A stretch of DNA of 64,000 bases. It comes from Leptospira hartskeerlii (GTDB lineage: Bacteria; Spirochaetota; Leptospiria; Leptospirales; Leptospiraceae). This document shows, in pieces, positions 18,098 to 26,726 of this stretch. A model generated the notes under the pieces. The model was not told the origin of the DNA. It made no database searches and saw only the letters and a list, made by a program, of their open reading frames with translations. The stretch is taken from positions 202,031-266,030 of the forward strand of contig NZ_NPDL01000007.1 of NCBI RefSeq assembly GCF_002811475.1, in the 5' to 3' direction. The translations under genes and the position numbers were made by a program. The first letter of the stretch is position 1; the number at the start of each line of letters is the position of its first letter.

Positions 18098-18948
18098 CGA
18101 GCTGATCCTATTTCGTCCTCATATCGTGCGTTTGCAGTATCTTTCCCAGGTGAGATCCCGAAAAATCTTTTATATTCCCGATTGAATTGAGATGGACTCT
18201 CGTATCCGACCCTGGCTGCAGCGTTGTAAGCGTTTAAACCTCCTTGCATCATTAGGATGCGTGCTTTATGTAAGCGAACATTCTTTATATATTGGATCGG
18301 AGAAGCGTTTGTCACTGCTTTAAAGCTGGAATGAAATGTAGAGATGCTCATACCCGCATCAAAAGCTAATGATCGAACGTCTAAATCCTCGTTAAAAGAT
18401 TCGTGGATTCGATGGAGGGCTCGAGCTATTTGAAAAAATTTTCTGTTGCGATACGCAAGTGCTTGTAAGGCCCCTCCTTCTTTTTCACACAACACACGAT
18501 AAATAATTTCTCTGACGATCATAGGTCCTAAAACTTTTGTTTCCTCGGAGCTACTTAACACTTCAGTCAATCGGATTGCCGCATTCGTGAGAATTTCTCC
18601 CACAGAGGTAGGATCGACTGTAATATAAATACCTAATATTGGTTCTTTCGGGCTAGCTTTCGTTTCACATTCTAACGGAAGCGGGACGGACAATACTAAA
18701 TAGTTTCCCGAATTATATGTATATATATCGTTACCGAGAAAAATTCGCTTTTGTCCTTGGGCCAATATGATGATCCCAGGTTCGTAAGCTTTTTGAGCTT
18801 TCGGTGCAGATTGATCAATGCGAAAGAATCGAACGCCTTTTAAACTAGAAGGTTGGATTTGTTCTTTAGGAACAAATTGTTTTATGAGAGCCGCTAACTT
18901 TCGCCGCTTTTCTTCAAATGTCGATATATTGTTCTTTTTCATAAGCAT
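18088..18948 (-). CDS. AraC family transcriptional regulator
   Basis: The 286-residue protein has an AraC_N-type sensor domain (residues 30-170, including PGIIILAQGQKRIFLGNDIY and NYLVLSVPLPLECET) and a two-HTH AraC domain at the C-terminus (LDVRSLAFDAGMSISTFHSSF, ARVGYESPSQFNREYKRFFG). This regulator type often sits next to zinc alcohol dehydrogenases or oxidoreductases; here the alcohol dehydrogenase is divergent, and glycerate kinase follows on the same strand. It probably activates one or both of these in response to a small molecule. Confidence 0.88.
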   Translation of the reverse strand: MLMKKNNISTFEEKRRKLAALIKQFVPKEQIQPSSLKGVRFFRIDQSAPKAQKAYEPGIIILAQGQKRIFLGNDIYTYNSGNYLVLSVPLPLECETKASPKEPILGIYITVDPTSVGEILTNAAIRLTEVLSSSEETKVLGPMIVREIIYRVLCEKEGGALQALAYRNRKFFQIARALHRIHESFNEDLDVRSLAFDAGMSISTFHSSFKAVTNASPIQYIKNVRLHKARILMMQGGLNAYNAAARVGYESPSQFNREYKRFFGISPGKDTANARYEDEIGSARIV

Positions 18949-19141
18949 TAGATATTCTTAACCTTTCGCGTCTGTATAATTTTCTTATTATTCATAGGAT
19001 TAGGCAAGAATAAATAGGATCCGATATTGTGTGAATCAAGCCTTCGTGTTAGATTTTGCTTACGAAAGCGATGATATTATCTATCATCACCTAAGTTTTG
19101 GACTGGCTATAAGTTCAAATAGCAAAGTAAGGGATATAAGA

Positions 19142-20197
19142 ATGAATACAAAGTTAGTGAAGGCATACGGAACAGAGGCTTCCGACAAGCCTTTAAAGCT
19201 TATAGAAATTAAAAGAAGGGATCTCCTTCAACACGATATCGAAATGGAAATTTTATATTGCGGCATTTGCCATTCGGATCTCCATCAGATCAAGAATGAT
19301 TTCGGTATGTCGGCATATCCGATGGTTCCCGGACATGAGATCGTTGGAAAAATTACTCGAATCGGTAATCAAGTTACGGATTTTAAAGTGGGAGATTTCG
19401 TAGCAGTAGGCTGCATTGTAGACTCCTGTCACGAATGCGAAAACTGTAAAGAAGGAGAGGAGCAGTTTTGTAATTCATTTCCAACCTTTTCATTTAATTC
19501 GCCGGATAAATATTTAGGTGGAATGACATTTGGAGGTTTTTCGCAAACTTATGTATGTGAAGATAAATACGTGCTTCATATGCCGGAGTTTAAGGACCTT
19601 GCTGCCGCTGCACCGTTATTGTGTGCGGGGATTACAGTTTATTCACCTTTAAAGCATTGGGGAGCCGGCATCGGGAAAAAAGTAGGCATCCTTGGCATCG
19701 GCGGGCTTGGGCACGTGGCGATAAAGATAGCAAAGGCAATGGGTGCCGAAGTGATCGTATTCACTACGTCAACCGCTAAGGTAAGAGATGCTAAGAGATT
19801 GGGTGCTGATCATGCAATTCTTTCTTCTGATGAAGGACAGATGAAAACTTATGCAGGCCAGTTGCATTTTATCATCGATACAGTCTCCGCTCAACATGAT
19901 GTGAATACTTATTTAAATTTACTCAGACGAGATGGTTCGCTTGTTTTGGTTGGATTGCCGCCAAAACCGTTAGAAGTCGGCGCCTTCAATGTAGTAATGG
20001 GCAGAAAAAGTTTTTCCGGTTCCAATATTGGAGGGATCCGGGAAACTCAAGAGATGTTAGATTTTTGTGCAAAACATAATATTACTGCGGATATTGAATT
20101 GATCAAGGTCAAGGACGTTAACGAAGCATTTGAACGTCTGGAAAAAGGGGACGTGAAATATCGCTTTGTAATAGACATGGCCTCCTTACCGAAATAG
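19142..20197 (+). CDS. Zinc-dependent NAD(P)+ alcohol dehydrogenase (YahK/cinnamyl type)
   Basis: The 351-residue medium-chain dehydrogenase reversibly oxidises alcohols to aldehydes. Catalytic zinc ligands lie in YCGICHSDLHQI and VPGHEIVG; the structural zinc site is CHECENCKEGEEQFC. The Rossmann motif is GILGIGGLGHVAIKIAKAMGA at about residue 180. I chose ATG 19142 because it gives the family length and N-terminus; a GTG at 19031 in the same frame would add 37 unrelated residues. It is divergent from the AraC gene. The substrate is probably a broad range of aldehydes, with NADPH preferred in this subfamily. Confidence 0.9.
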   Translation: MNTKLVKAYGTEASDKPLKLIEIKRRDLLQHDIEMEILYCGICHSDLHQIKNDFGMSAYPMVPGHEIVGKITRIGNQVTDFKVGDFVAVGCIVDSCHECENCKEGEEQFCNSFPTFSFNSPDKYLGGMTFGGFSQTYVCEDKYVLHMPEFKDLAAAAPLLCAGITVYSPLKHWGAGIGKKVGILGIGGLGHVAIKIAKAMGAEVIVFTTSTAKVRDAKRLGADHAILSSDEGQMKTYAGQLHFIIDTVSAQHDVNTYLNLLRRDGSLVLVGLPPKPLEVGAFNVVMGRKSFSGSNIGGIRETQEMLDFCAKHNITADIELIKVKDVNEAFERLEKGDVKYRFVIDMASLPK

Positions 20198-20239
20198 AAA
20201 TCAGCCGTTTATGAAGAAAATTTAAAGGAGAAAGTGGAA

Positions 20240-20827
20240 GTGAATAAAAACAGATTGGAGGCGTTTTCGGACGCCGTCCTTGCTATTATTATGACCATTA
20301 TGGTCTTGGATCTAAAAGTGCCACATGATCCTACCTGGCAAAATTACGTAGATGCTTATCCAATTTTTGCAAGCTATGCACTTAGTTTTGTTTTTATAGG
20401 CTTATATTGGAGTAATCATCATCACCTATTTCACGAGGTCAGTAAGGTTGATAACAAAATACTCTGGTTAAATATGTTTACGCTCTTTTGGGAATCGTTG
20501 ATTCCGTTTGTTACTGGATCGATGGGCGAAAATCATTTTTCAAATATCACGGTAGCAATGTATTCTATCGTGATGACATTCAGCACGATCGCGCATATAT
20601 GCTTAGTGAAAGCTTTGCAAAATTTGCACGGGACCGACTCGCGTTTTTCGAGGCTTTTCGAAGGACATTTCAAAGGCTATGCGACAATCTTTATAAATAC
20701 AATGGCTACTTTACTTGCTCTTGCGGGATTTCCTAGGCTTGCGTTCATACTTATGTGTTTAATAGCGTTAGCGTGGTTCTTGCCGCATCATAGAATAAGC
20801 AGTACTTCAGCACGAGAGAATAGTTAA
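20240..20827 (+). CDS. TMEM175-family potassium channel-like membrane protein
   Basis: Bacterial TMEM175 proteins are small six-helix K+ channels. The signature RLEAFSDAVLAIIMTIMVLD is at the N-terminus (residues 5-24), followed by LSFVFIGLYWSNHHHLFH and further helices, ending at 195 residues. The GTG at 20240 lies nine bases after AAAGGAG, whereas the GTG at 20234 is too close to it, so I prefer 20240. It is 42 bases downstream of the alcohol dehydrogenase and could share its transcript, though a functional link is not obvious. Confidence 0.85.
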   Translation: MNKNRLEAFSDAVLAIIMTIMVLDLKVPHDPTWQNYVDAYPIFASYALSFVFIGLYWSNHHHLFHEVSKVDNKILWLNMFTLFWESLIPFVTGSMGENHFSNITVAMYSIVMTFSTIAHICLVKALQNLHGTDSRFSRLFEGHFKGYATIFINTMATLLALAGFPRLAFILMCLIALAWFLPHHRISSTSARENS

Positions 20828-20833
20828 AATAAC

Positions 20834-21640
20834 TTACAATTTCAAACCCTGATCCCATAGGATCAGGGCAGACACAACTAACGTGAAATACCCGAAGCCA
20901 ATTTTTAAATATCTTTCATTCATTTGAGATGAAAGATTCTGACCTAAAAGCATTCCTGAGATTCCTAAGCCACAAATAGTTAGAAGGAGGGGACAATTTT
21001 CATTTTGAACTGATCCGAAACTGATTGTGAATCCAAATAGTGAATTTACTGTAATTATAGCGAGTGATGTTCCAATCGCCTGCCGTATCGGAAACTTGAA
21101 TAGAATTACAAGAGCTGGAATGATAAGGAAACCTCCTCCGGCACCTACAAATCCTGTGATCATGCCTACTATCAGTCCTTTGAGTCCGATGGCAAAAAAG
21201 TTATATGAAAATGGGTTGAGTTTAGATGATTCTTCGACGATTGGACTCGCGGAACGAATCATTGCCCAGGAACTGAAAATCATTATGATTGCGAAAATGA
21301 TCATTACAAACAAAGGTTTTGTTAGTGTGATCCCGAAATTTGAAATCAATACGTTTGGAAGTGAAGGAAGGAGGAAATATCTCGCTATGTAAATTCCCAA
21401 GAAACTTGGTGCCGCAAAATATATTCCACCTTTTATATTCGTATTTCCTTTTTTGATTTGGATTATTGCTCCGAAGAATGCAACTATTCCAACCACGAAG
21501 AGTGAGTTTGTTGTGGCGAAAATTGCATCTTGTCCAAAAAAATAGAAAAGAATGGGAACTGTGAGGATGGAACCTCCGGCGCCGATCAAACCGAGCAGTA
21601 TTCCCATGATAAAGGAAGAAATGTATCCTAAGATCAGCAT
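20834..21640 (-). CDS. TSUP family anion exporter (TauE/SafE)
   Basis: This 268-residue inner-membrane protein has about eight helices in two related halves, with the family motifs GLIGAGGSILTVPIL (residue 17) and GFVGAGGGFLIIPALVIL (residue 165). TSUP proteins move sulfite, thiosulfate, sulfolactate or related anions. It is last in a minus-strand run with two YeeE half-proteins and a persulfide dioxygenase-rhodanese, so sulfite or thiosulfate export after sulfide oxidation is the natural reading. Confidence 0.88.
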   Translation of the reverse strand: MLILGYISSFIMGILLGLIGAGGSILTVPILFYFFGQDAIFATTNSLFVVGIVAFFGAIIQIKKGNTNIKGGIYFAAPSFLGIYIARYFLLPSLPNVLISNFGITLTKPLFVMIIFAIIMIFSSWAMIRSASPIVEESSKLNPFSYNFFAIGLKGLIVGMITGFVGAGGGFLIIPALVILFKFPIRQAIGTSLAIITVNSLFGFTISFGSVQNENCPLLLTICGLGISGMLLGQNLSSQMNERYLKIGFGYFTLVVSALILWDQGLKL

Positions 21641-21646
21641 AGTAGT

Positions 21647-22084
21647 TTATTCTAATCTACTTTTCAAATTCGTGTTTTTATCCAGGACCCAGAATAGTAG
21701 CATTCCTAAGATAATACTTACGAAAACAATAAGCGGCCTTGTTTCAAAGCTTGCAAGAGTAGTGACCGAAACTGTAGGGCAATAACCTCCAAGTCCCCAG
21801 CCAATTCCGAAAATTAAACTACCGATGATCAAAGCAGGAGTGATCTCTTGCCTGGTCGGGATAAACCAATCCTTCGAGAACATTGGAGTTTTTCTTTTTC
21901 GTATTAATTTGTAAGTTATGAAATGAACCCCGACTGCTCCTGCCATCGTAAATAAAAGAGTAGGATTCCATTTTCCGAATACATCTAAAAATCCTATTAT
22001 GTTCGCAGGTTGTAAAATCCCTGACAAACCTAAACCAACTGCAAATAATAAACCTACGATCAGTGCTCCAATATTATATTTCAT
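21647..22084 (-). CDS. YeeE/YedE-type transporter half (DUF6691)
   Basis: The 145-residue four-helix protein carries the pattern GIGWGLGGYCPTVSVTTLA at about residue 95, with the conserved cysteine after Gly-Gly-Tyr that passes sulfur in YeeE-type thiosulfate channels, and LSGILQPANIIGFLDVFGKW near residue 20. It overlaps the next YeeE half upstream by four bases (ATGA). The two short proteins correspond to the halves of the long fused YeeE found in other bacteria, and are expected to work together. Confidence 0.85.
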   Translation of the reverse strand: MKYNIGALIVGLLFAVGLGLSGILQPANIIGFLDVFGKWNPTLLFTMAGAVGVHFITYKLIRKRKTPMFSKDWFIPTRQEITPALIIGSLIFGIGWGLGGYCPTVSVTTLASFETRPLIVFVSIILGMLLFWVLDKNTNLKSRLE

Positions 22085-22506
22085 ACGAGTAGTCCTGTTT
22101 TTCTGAGAAGTATGACTGCTGCCATTCCCGCAGTCATGAATACGATTGTTGCAACTATGGATCTTGGAGAAACTCTACTGACCCCACAAACTCCATGTCC
22201 GCTTGTGCATCCTCCTCCTAACATTGCACCGAATCCGACAAGTATCCCTGCAATCGCACCGATCCATGCTTTTGTTTGTAGTTCCACAGCTAAGAGTTCT
22301 GGCGCTGTAAATTTTAAGGAAAGACCACCTAAGAGTAATCCAACTATAAAATACCATCTCCAAGCTAGATCACCTTTGATAGGGACTAATACACCGTATA
22401 CAATGCTACTGACTCCGGTCACTCTTCCATTCCATAAAAGCATTAAAGAAACAGCGATACCGATCACTACTCCGCCGACGAGACCCATTACCCATTCTGT
22501 TGCCAT
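22081..22506 (-). CDS. YeeE/YedE-type transporter half
   Basis: The 141-residue membrane protein has the hallmark GFGAMLGGGCTSGHGVCGVSR at about residue 93, where cysteines line the sulfur path of YeeE/YedE proteins. A ribosome binding site (GGAGTAATAAG) precedes the start. It lies five bases after the persulfide dioxygenase-rhodanese gene and overlaps the second half-transporter gene, so all are co-expressed. It probably imports thiosulfate or a related sulfur species for the rhodanese. Confidence 0.87.
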   Translation of the reverse strand: MATEWVMGLVGGVVIGIAVSLMLLWNGRVTGVSSIVYGVLVPIKGDLAWRWYFIVGLLLGGLSLKFTAPELLAVELQTKAWIGAIAGILVGFGAMLGGGCTSGHGVCGVSRVSPRSIVATIVFMTAGMAAVILLRKTGLLV

Positions 22507-22511
22507 TCTTA

Positions 22512-23552
22512 TTACTCCTTAGGCAGGTATTTCTCATTCCAATTCACCATCCCTCCCGCCATATTGGATGTGAATTTATAACCTAAACGAATGCTTTCTT
22601 CTGTGGCTTGCCTGGAACGTTTGCCGCTACGACATACGAAGATGATCTCCTCGAAACGATCTCCAGTTTCTAAAAATTTAGTTAAATCAGAGCCTAACGT
22701 AATAAGTTGAGAAGTTCGAATATGGCCTAAGTCCCCGTGGAATTCCTCCTGAGAACGTACATCTATGATTTTTACGTTTCCAATTTTCTTGAATACATCT
22801 TCGTTCAAAACAGTAGGAATTCCTGATATACTTTGAGGATTCATTGTTCTTACGATTTCCAAACTTCCACATCCTGCGTTCGCAGGGAGCGCTAAATGCA
22901 TCTTTTTGGGAGTGGTAAGTTGCAGTTCTTCCATGATCTTTTGGAATTCTTCTTTCGAGCGATTTCCTCCGATCCTTGGATTTAATTTCTTTTCTATTGC
23001 GATTGTCGTACTGGTTAAACCTTTGTAATCGTGTGCCGGATAAACTTTGGTTTCATCAGGGAGGAAGAATAATTTTTGAGTGATACTATCATACAATTTC
23101 GCGGAAGATCCTTCTTGGAAGTCCGTCCTACCAGTACCGCGGATCAAAAGTGAATCTCCTGTGAACACCATTCCTTCGAATAGGAAACTCATACAGGCGT
23201 TCGTATGTCCCGGAGTCGCGATCGCTTTTATATTTTTGTTTCCAAGTGGAAGAATACGCCCGTCTTCTAACAAAATATCCGCACAATCCATTTCTGCCAA
23301 TGCGCTCACTGCTGTTTGAGCCATAGTGTTTTTTCGGATCTCGGAAGCTCCGGTGATATGATCTGCATGAATATGTGTTTCTAAGATATACATTAGATAA
23401 AGACCTAATTCTCGGATCAGTTTTAGATCTCTATCCACAGTTTCCCAAACCGGATCTATGATTGCCGCTTCTTTGGTTTCCATATCTGCGATCAAATAAG
23501 TGTAAGTCGAAGATTGGGATTCGAATAGCTGGTAAAAAAGAACGTTCTTCAT
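22512..23552 (-). CDS. Metallo-beta-lactamase fold persulfide dioxygenase fused to rhodanese
   Basis: The N-terminal 230 residues are a persulfide-dioxygenase-like MBL domain with THIHADHITGAS (residue 59), GHTNACMSF, FTGDSLLIRGTGRTDFQ and VYPAHDYKG as iron ligands and substrate loop. The C-terminal 100 residues are a rhodanese with the active-site loop CRSGKRSRQA. The fusion resembles CstB-like and BLH-type enzymes that oxidise glutathione or other persulfides to sulfite and thiosulfate. It heads the sulfur operon and is the one soluble enzyme in it. The 187 bases upstream hold the dyad CATATA-6 nt-TATATG (23579-23596). Confidence 0.9.
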   Translation of the reverse strand: MKNVLFYQLFESQSSTYTYLIADMETKEAAIIDPVWETVDRDLKLIRELGLYLMYILETHIHADHITGASEIRKNTMAQTAVSALAEMDCADILLEDGRILPLGNKNIKAIATPGHTNACMSFLFEGMVFTGDSLLIRGTGRTDFQEGSSAKLYDSITQKLFFLPDETKVYPAHDYKGLTSTTIAIEKKLNPRIGGNRSKEEFQKIMEELQLTTPKKMHLALPANAGCGSLEIVRTMNPQSISGIPTVLNEDVFKKIGNVKIIDVRSQEEFHGDLGHIRTSQLITLGSDLTKFLETGDRFEEIIFVCRSGKRSRQATEESIRLGYKFTSNMAGGMVNWNEKYLPKE

Positions 23553-23578
23553 TTTTTGTTTTTGCCCTTTGTAACGTG

Positions 23579-23596
23579 CATATACAACAATATATG
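23579..23596. promoter_or_regulatory. Dyad upstream of the sulfur operon
   Basis: CATATA and TATATG are separated by CAACAA, 27 bases before the persulfide dioxygenase start. Sulfide-responsive ArsR-type repressors use AT-rich dyads of this kind, but no such regulator gene is in the window, so the role is a guess. Confidence 0.3.
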
Positions 23597-23739
23597 ACTC
23601 ATCGATCGGTATTCCTTGTATAATCCTGCAATTGTTTGGAAAAAATTTATAGAGGCGGTGTGATTTTTTGTGAATGTGCAGAATTATACAAACAACTGCT
23701 CTTTTTCTATCAGTCCATTAAGAAAATGAGAGTTACGAT

Positions 23740-24894
23740 ATGATAACGAAAGAACGAGATAGACTTCACAAGGACGGGCTCATCAATTTCTCGATGGCGT
23801 TTACTGCTGCTGGGTTTTTATGGAGCTTTTTATATTTTATTTTAGGTTTTCCTCAATCTGCTATGATCCCCGGAGGTTATGCAGTCTTAAGTTTATTAAG
23901 CTTATTTTTTGTTTTCGCTACGGGTAAGTATTTGGCATTTAGATTTCTTCAGTTTCTTTTTATCCTTATACTCCCTGTACTTTTACAATTGAGCCTGGGC
24001 GGTTTTGAAAATTCAGGAGCAGTCATCATTTGGGCGATTCTCTGTCCGCTTGGTGCTCTTTCTTTTGCACCGGTCCGCCAAGGTTTAGTATGGTTTGGAT
24101 TATTCCTGGTCGTTTTGGTTTTAACCGGATTAGCTGAATTTTATCTGCAGTTACCTATACCAAGGGTAGAACGGAATTTGCAGATATTGTTTTTTGTGAT
24201 CAATATTGTAGGAGCAGGAACATTAACTTTTTTCAGCTTATTCTATTTTATTTCTAAAAATAAACAAGAGCATGATCGAGCTGAGAATCTTCTGCTGAAT
24301 ATTCTTCCCGAGCCTATAGCAGAAAGATTAAAAAGAAACCCGTCTACGATTGCAGATGGATACAAAATTGTTTCTATATTATTTGCAGATATAGAGAACT
24401 TCACTGCGATTTCCCAAAAGGTATCTCCTGAAACTTTGGTACATTTTCTTAACGATGTATTTTCACATTTTGATCTTCTGGCTGAAAAATACGGAATGGA
24501 AAAAATAAAAACGATCGGAGATGCTTACATGGCAGTTTCTGGTATTCCGATTTGGAATGAAGATCATGCGGAAAGGGCAATGCAGATGGCATTAGAAATG
24601 CAAAAGTTTGTAAAGACCTTACATGATCCATCCGGAAAACCTTTAAGAATGCGGATTGGTATCCATTCAGGGCCAGTTGTAGCAGGAGTGATCGGTAAGA
24701 AAAAATTTGCGTACGATCTTTGGGGTGATGCTGTAAATACCGCTAGTCGTTTAGAATCTCATGGTGTACCAGGTAGGATCCAGATCTCAGAAACAACGTA
24801 TGATCTACTCGAAGATACTTCTCAGATAGAAATTCGAAGATTAATAGATGTGAAAGGTAAGGGGGAAATGAGAGCATACCTTAGCTATGATTAA
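23740..24894 (+). CDS. Membrane-bound class III adenylate cyclase
   Basis: This 384-residue protein makes cAMP from ATP. Residues 15-180 hold about six helices in three pairs, and residues 190-384 the catalytic domain: ILFADIENFTAISQ with the first metal Asp (~212), KIKTIGDAYMAVSG with the second Asp and the Lys that favours adenine, and YDLWGDAVNTASRLESHGVPG. Pairing of that Lys with the Asp of YDLWG points to ATP rather than GTP. The layout of six helices plus cyclase is common in Leptospira, which has many such cyclases. It converges with the AraC gene, overlapping it by four bases. Confidence 0.9.
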   Translation: MITKERDRLHKDGLINFSMAFTAAGFLWSFLYFILGFPQSAMIPGGYAVLSLLSLFFVFATGKYLAFRFLQFLFILILPVLLQLSLGGFENSGAVIIWAILCPLGALSFAPVRQGLVWFGLFLVVLVLTGLAEFYLQLPIPRVERNLQILFFVINIVGAGTLTFFSLFYFISKNKQEHDRAENLLLNILPEPIAERLKRNPSTIADGYKIVSILFADIENFTAISQKVSPETLVHFLNDVFSHFDLLAEKYGMEKIKTIGDAYMAVSGIPIWNEDHAERAMQMALEMQKFVKTLHDPSGKPLRMRIGIHSGPVVAGVIGKKKFAYDLWGDAVNTASRLESHGVPGRIQISETTYDLLEDTSQIEIRRLIDVKGKGEMRAYLSYD

Positions 24895-25775
24895 GCTTCT
24901 GCGTAACTTGCGGGAACTTCTATGAATGATCTCAAATGTCTTGTGCTTCTGAATATTTCGGAAGGAGGTAATCCGAATGTGGCACGAAAGGTCCGTGTAA
25001 AGTGTGCAGAATCGAAAAAACCTGCGCGATGTGCGGAATCAGTATGGCTCATTCCGTGCAAAAGCGAATACACGGTTAACTTAAGCCTGAACCAAGTTCT
25101 AAAAGAATGGAATGGAATGCCGATTTCCTTTTTAAATTGATGTTCCAAATTGGAAACGGACATTCCTGCAAATTCCGCCAGATCTTTTGCTGAGTGATCT
25201 TCATGCGGCATTGTAGTGATCAATTCTACGATCTTTTGGATACGAGGGTCGATCATTCTTGCATCATTCTTCACGATCGGAGGGATTTGATTCAATAATT
25301 CTAATATTACTTCTTCTGAACTGGAATCTTCGGAAAGGATTTGATTTATCTTGCTGAATAATTGCTCTTCTTCCCTTAAGGAAATAAAAATACCATCGGT
25401 TTCACTTTCTAAATTAGATGCTCTTAACGATTCATAGTTAGGACTGCTTAAATCCATAAAGAGCAATATGCAGAACTTTCCTGAAAAACGAATAGAATGG
25501 TCCACCATCGGTGGAATGAGCGCTGAACGAAAACTAATCCAATCAGTATCATTTAAAGAAATTTGGAATTCTCCATCCAAACTGATACAGACTGTAGCCG
25601 CTGCTCTTCGACGCAATGTTAGATCCGGAAGATAGCCCGCAAACAAACAACGACTTCCCCAAATACAAATCCTTTCCTGTCGTTCGAGTGGGCGAGAATT
25701 AATTTCCATTATAAGAGCCTGTAAAGTTTTTATCGAAGGTTGCAGAATTATACAAGGAGCTTTCATCATCTGCAA
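24891..25775 (-). CDS. AraC family transcriptional regulator
   Basis: The 294-residue protein has an AraC HTH pair at the C-terminus (EDHSAKDLAEFAGMSVSNLE, HRAGFFDSAHFTRTFRATFG, LPPSEIF) and a variable N-terminal sensor of about 180 residues, including the cupin-like segments ICISLDGEFQISLNDTD and MVDHSIRFSGKFCILLF. Its end overlaps the end of the cyclase gene by four bases in convergent orientation. It is divergent from the methyltransferase gene at 25870, 94 bases away, which is a plausible target. Confidence 0.85.
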   Translation of the reverse strand: MQMMKAPCIILQPSIKTLQALIMEINSRPLERQERICIWGSRCLFAGYLPDLTLRRRAAATVCISLDGEFQISLNDTDWISFRSALIPPMVDHSIRFSGKFCILLFMDLSSPNYESLRASNLESETDGIFISLREEEQLFSKINQILSEDSSSEEVILELLNQIPPIVKNDARMIDPRIQKIVELITTMPHEDHSAKDLAEFAGMSVSNLEHQFKKEIGIPFHSFRTWFRLKLTVYSLLHGMSHTDSAHRAGFFDSAHFTRTFRATFGLPPSEIFRSTRHLRSFIEVPASYAEA

Positions 25776-25869
25776 ATATAATCATCTTGTCACTGAGAAT
25801 TTATTCTACCTGCATATCGGGTGGAAGGTTGGAAAGAATATACTACTCTATAATAGGATTTACACTTAT

Positions 25870-26715
25870 ATGATAAAACAGGCCTTGGAATCTAAACCCG
25901 AAAATCCAAATAAAACGTTATGGGAGAAAGGTGATTTTACTGAGATCGCTTCTTTGATGCGCAGGTCAGGAGAAGAACTTGTAACCAATCTTGGAATAAA
26001 ATCTCCGTTGAAAATTTTAGATTTAGGATCAGGAGATGGAACTACTGCAATTCCACTTGCAAGGACCGGCTCAGAAGTGGTCGGGATAGACATTGCAAGG
26101 AACTTAGTGGATGCAGGGAATAAGCGAGCAAAAGAAGAAGTTCTATCCAATCTAAAGTTTCAAGAAGGAGATGCATGTAATTTAAAAGAAGTCCCGGATC
26201 ATTCTTTTGATTTAACTCTTTCTATATTCGGTGCAATGTTCGCTCCTAAACCGTTTGACGTTGCAAGTGAAATGGTGCGAGTTACAAAGCAGGGAGGCCG
26301 TATAGTAATGGGGAACTGGATCCCAAATGATCCTACTTCATTTGTTTCTCAATTATTAAAGATAAGCGCTTCCTTCTCACCTCCGCCTCCGGAAGGTTTT
26401 GTGAGCCCGATGACTTGGGGAATGAAATCTTATGTTATGGATTATTTTGTTAGGGCTGGAGTGAAAGAGGAAAAAATTTCCTTACTCAAAGACAAATATA
26501 GTTTTATTTCGCAGGATAAAAGCCCGGAAGATTTGATAGAATTACTCGGAAAATTTTACGGTCCAACAATGAACGCTTTTGAGGCGGCGGAGAAGAACGG
26601 TAAACTCCATGAGTTACGTAAACAACTCATGGAGCTAGCAAATGAGCAAAATCAAAGTGGTAACGTCGGAGTTTCCATCCCTGCTACTTTTTTGAAAGTA
26701 ATAGTGGATCTATAA
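25870..26715 (+). CDS. SAM-dependent methyltransferase
   Basis: The 281-residue class I methyltransferase has motif I KILDLGSGDGTTAIPLARTG at about residue 52, GIDIARNLVDAG near 75, and DLTLSIFGAMFAPKPFDVASEM near 115; the sequence style is that of the UbiE/Methyltransf_25 group with a C-terminal cap. The substrate is unknown. TATAAT lies about 15 bases before the ATG and no strong ribosome binding site is visible. It is divergent from the AraC gene and convergent with mgtA, 11 bases away. Confidence 0.8.
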   Translation: MIKQALESKPENPNKTLWEKGDFTEIASLMRRSGEELVTNLGIKSPLKILDLGSGDGTTAIPLARTGSEVVGIDIARNLVDAGNKRAKEEVLSNLKFQEGDACNLKEVPDHSFDLTLSIFGAMFAPKPFDVASEMVRVTKQGGRIVMGNWIPNDPTSFVSQLLKISASFSPPPPEGFVSPMTWGMKSYVMDYFVRAGVKEEKISLLKDKYSFISQDKSPEDLIELLGKFYGPTMNAFEAAEKNGKLHELRKQLMELANEQNQSGNVGVSIPATFLKVIVDL

Positions 26716-26726
26716 AGATAGTTGTT

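Noticed and set aside
21647..22506. Two short YeeE genes as one gene broken by a frameshift
   Set aside because: Both have good starts, an ATGA overlap and full four-helix halves; split YeeE pairs are a normal arrangement.
24891..24894. Four-base convergent overlap of cyclase and AraC genes as a regulatory antisense pair
   Set aside because: The overlap is only the two stop codons; there is no evidence of longer antisense transcripts.
23679..25755. Identical 15-base string TGCAGAATTATACAA upstream of the cyclase and inside the AraC gene
   Set aside because: One or two such matches are expected by chance in 64 kb, and the second copy is inside coding sequence.
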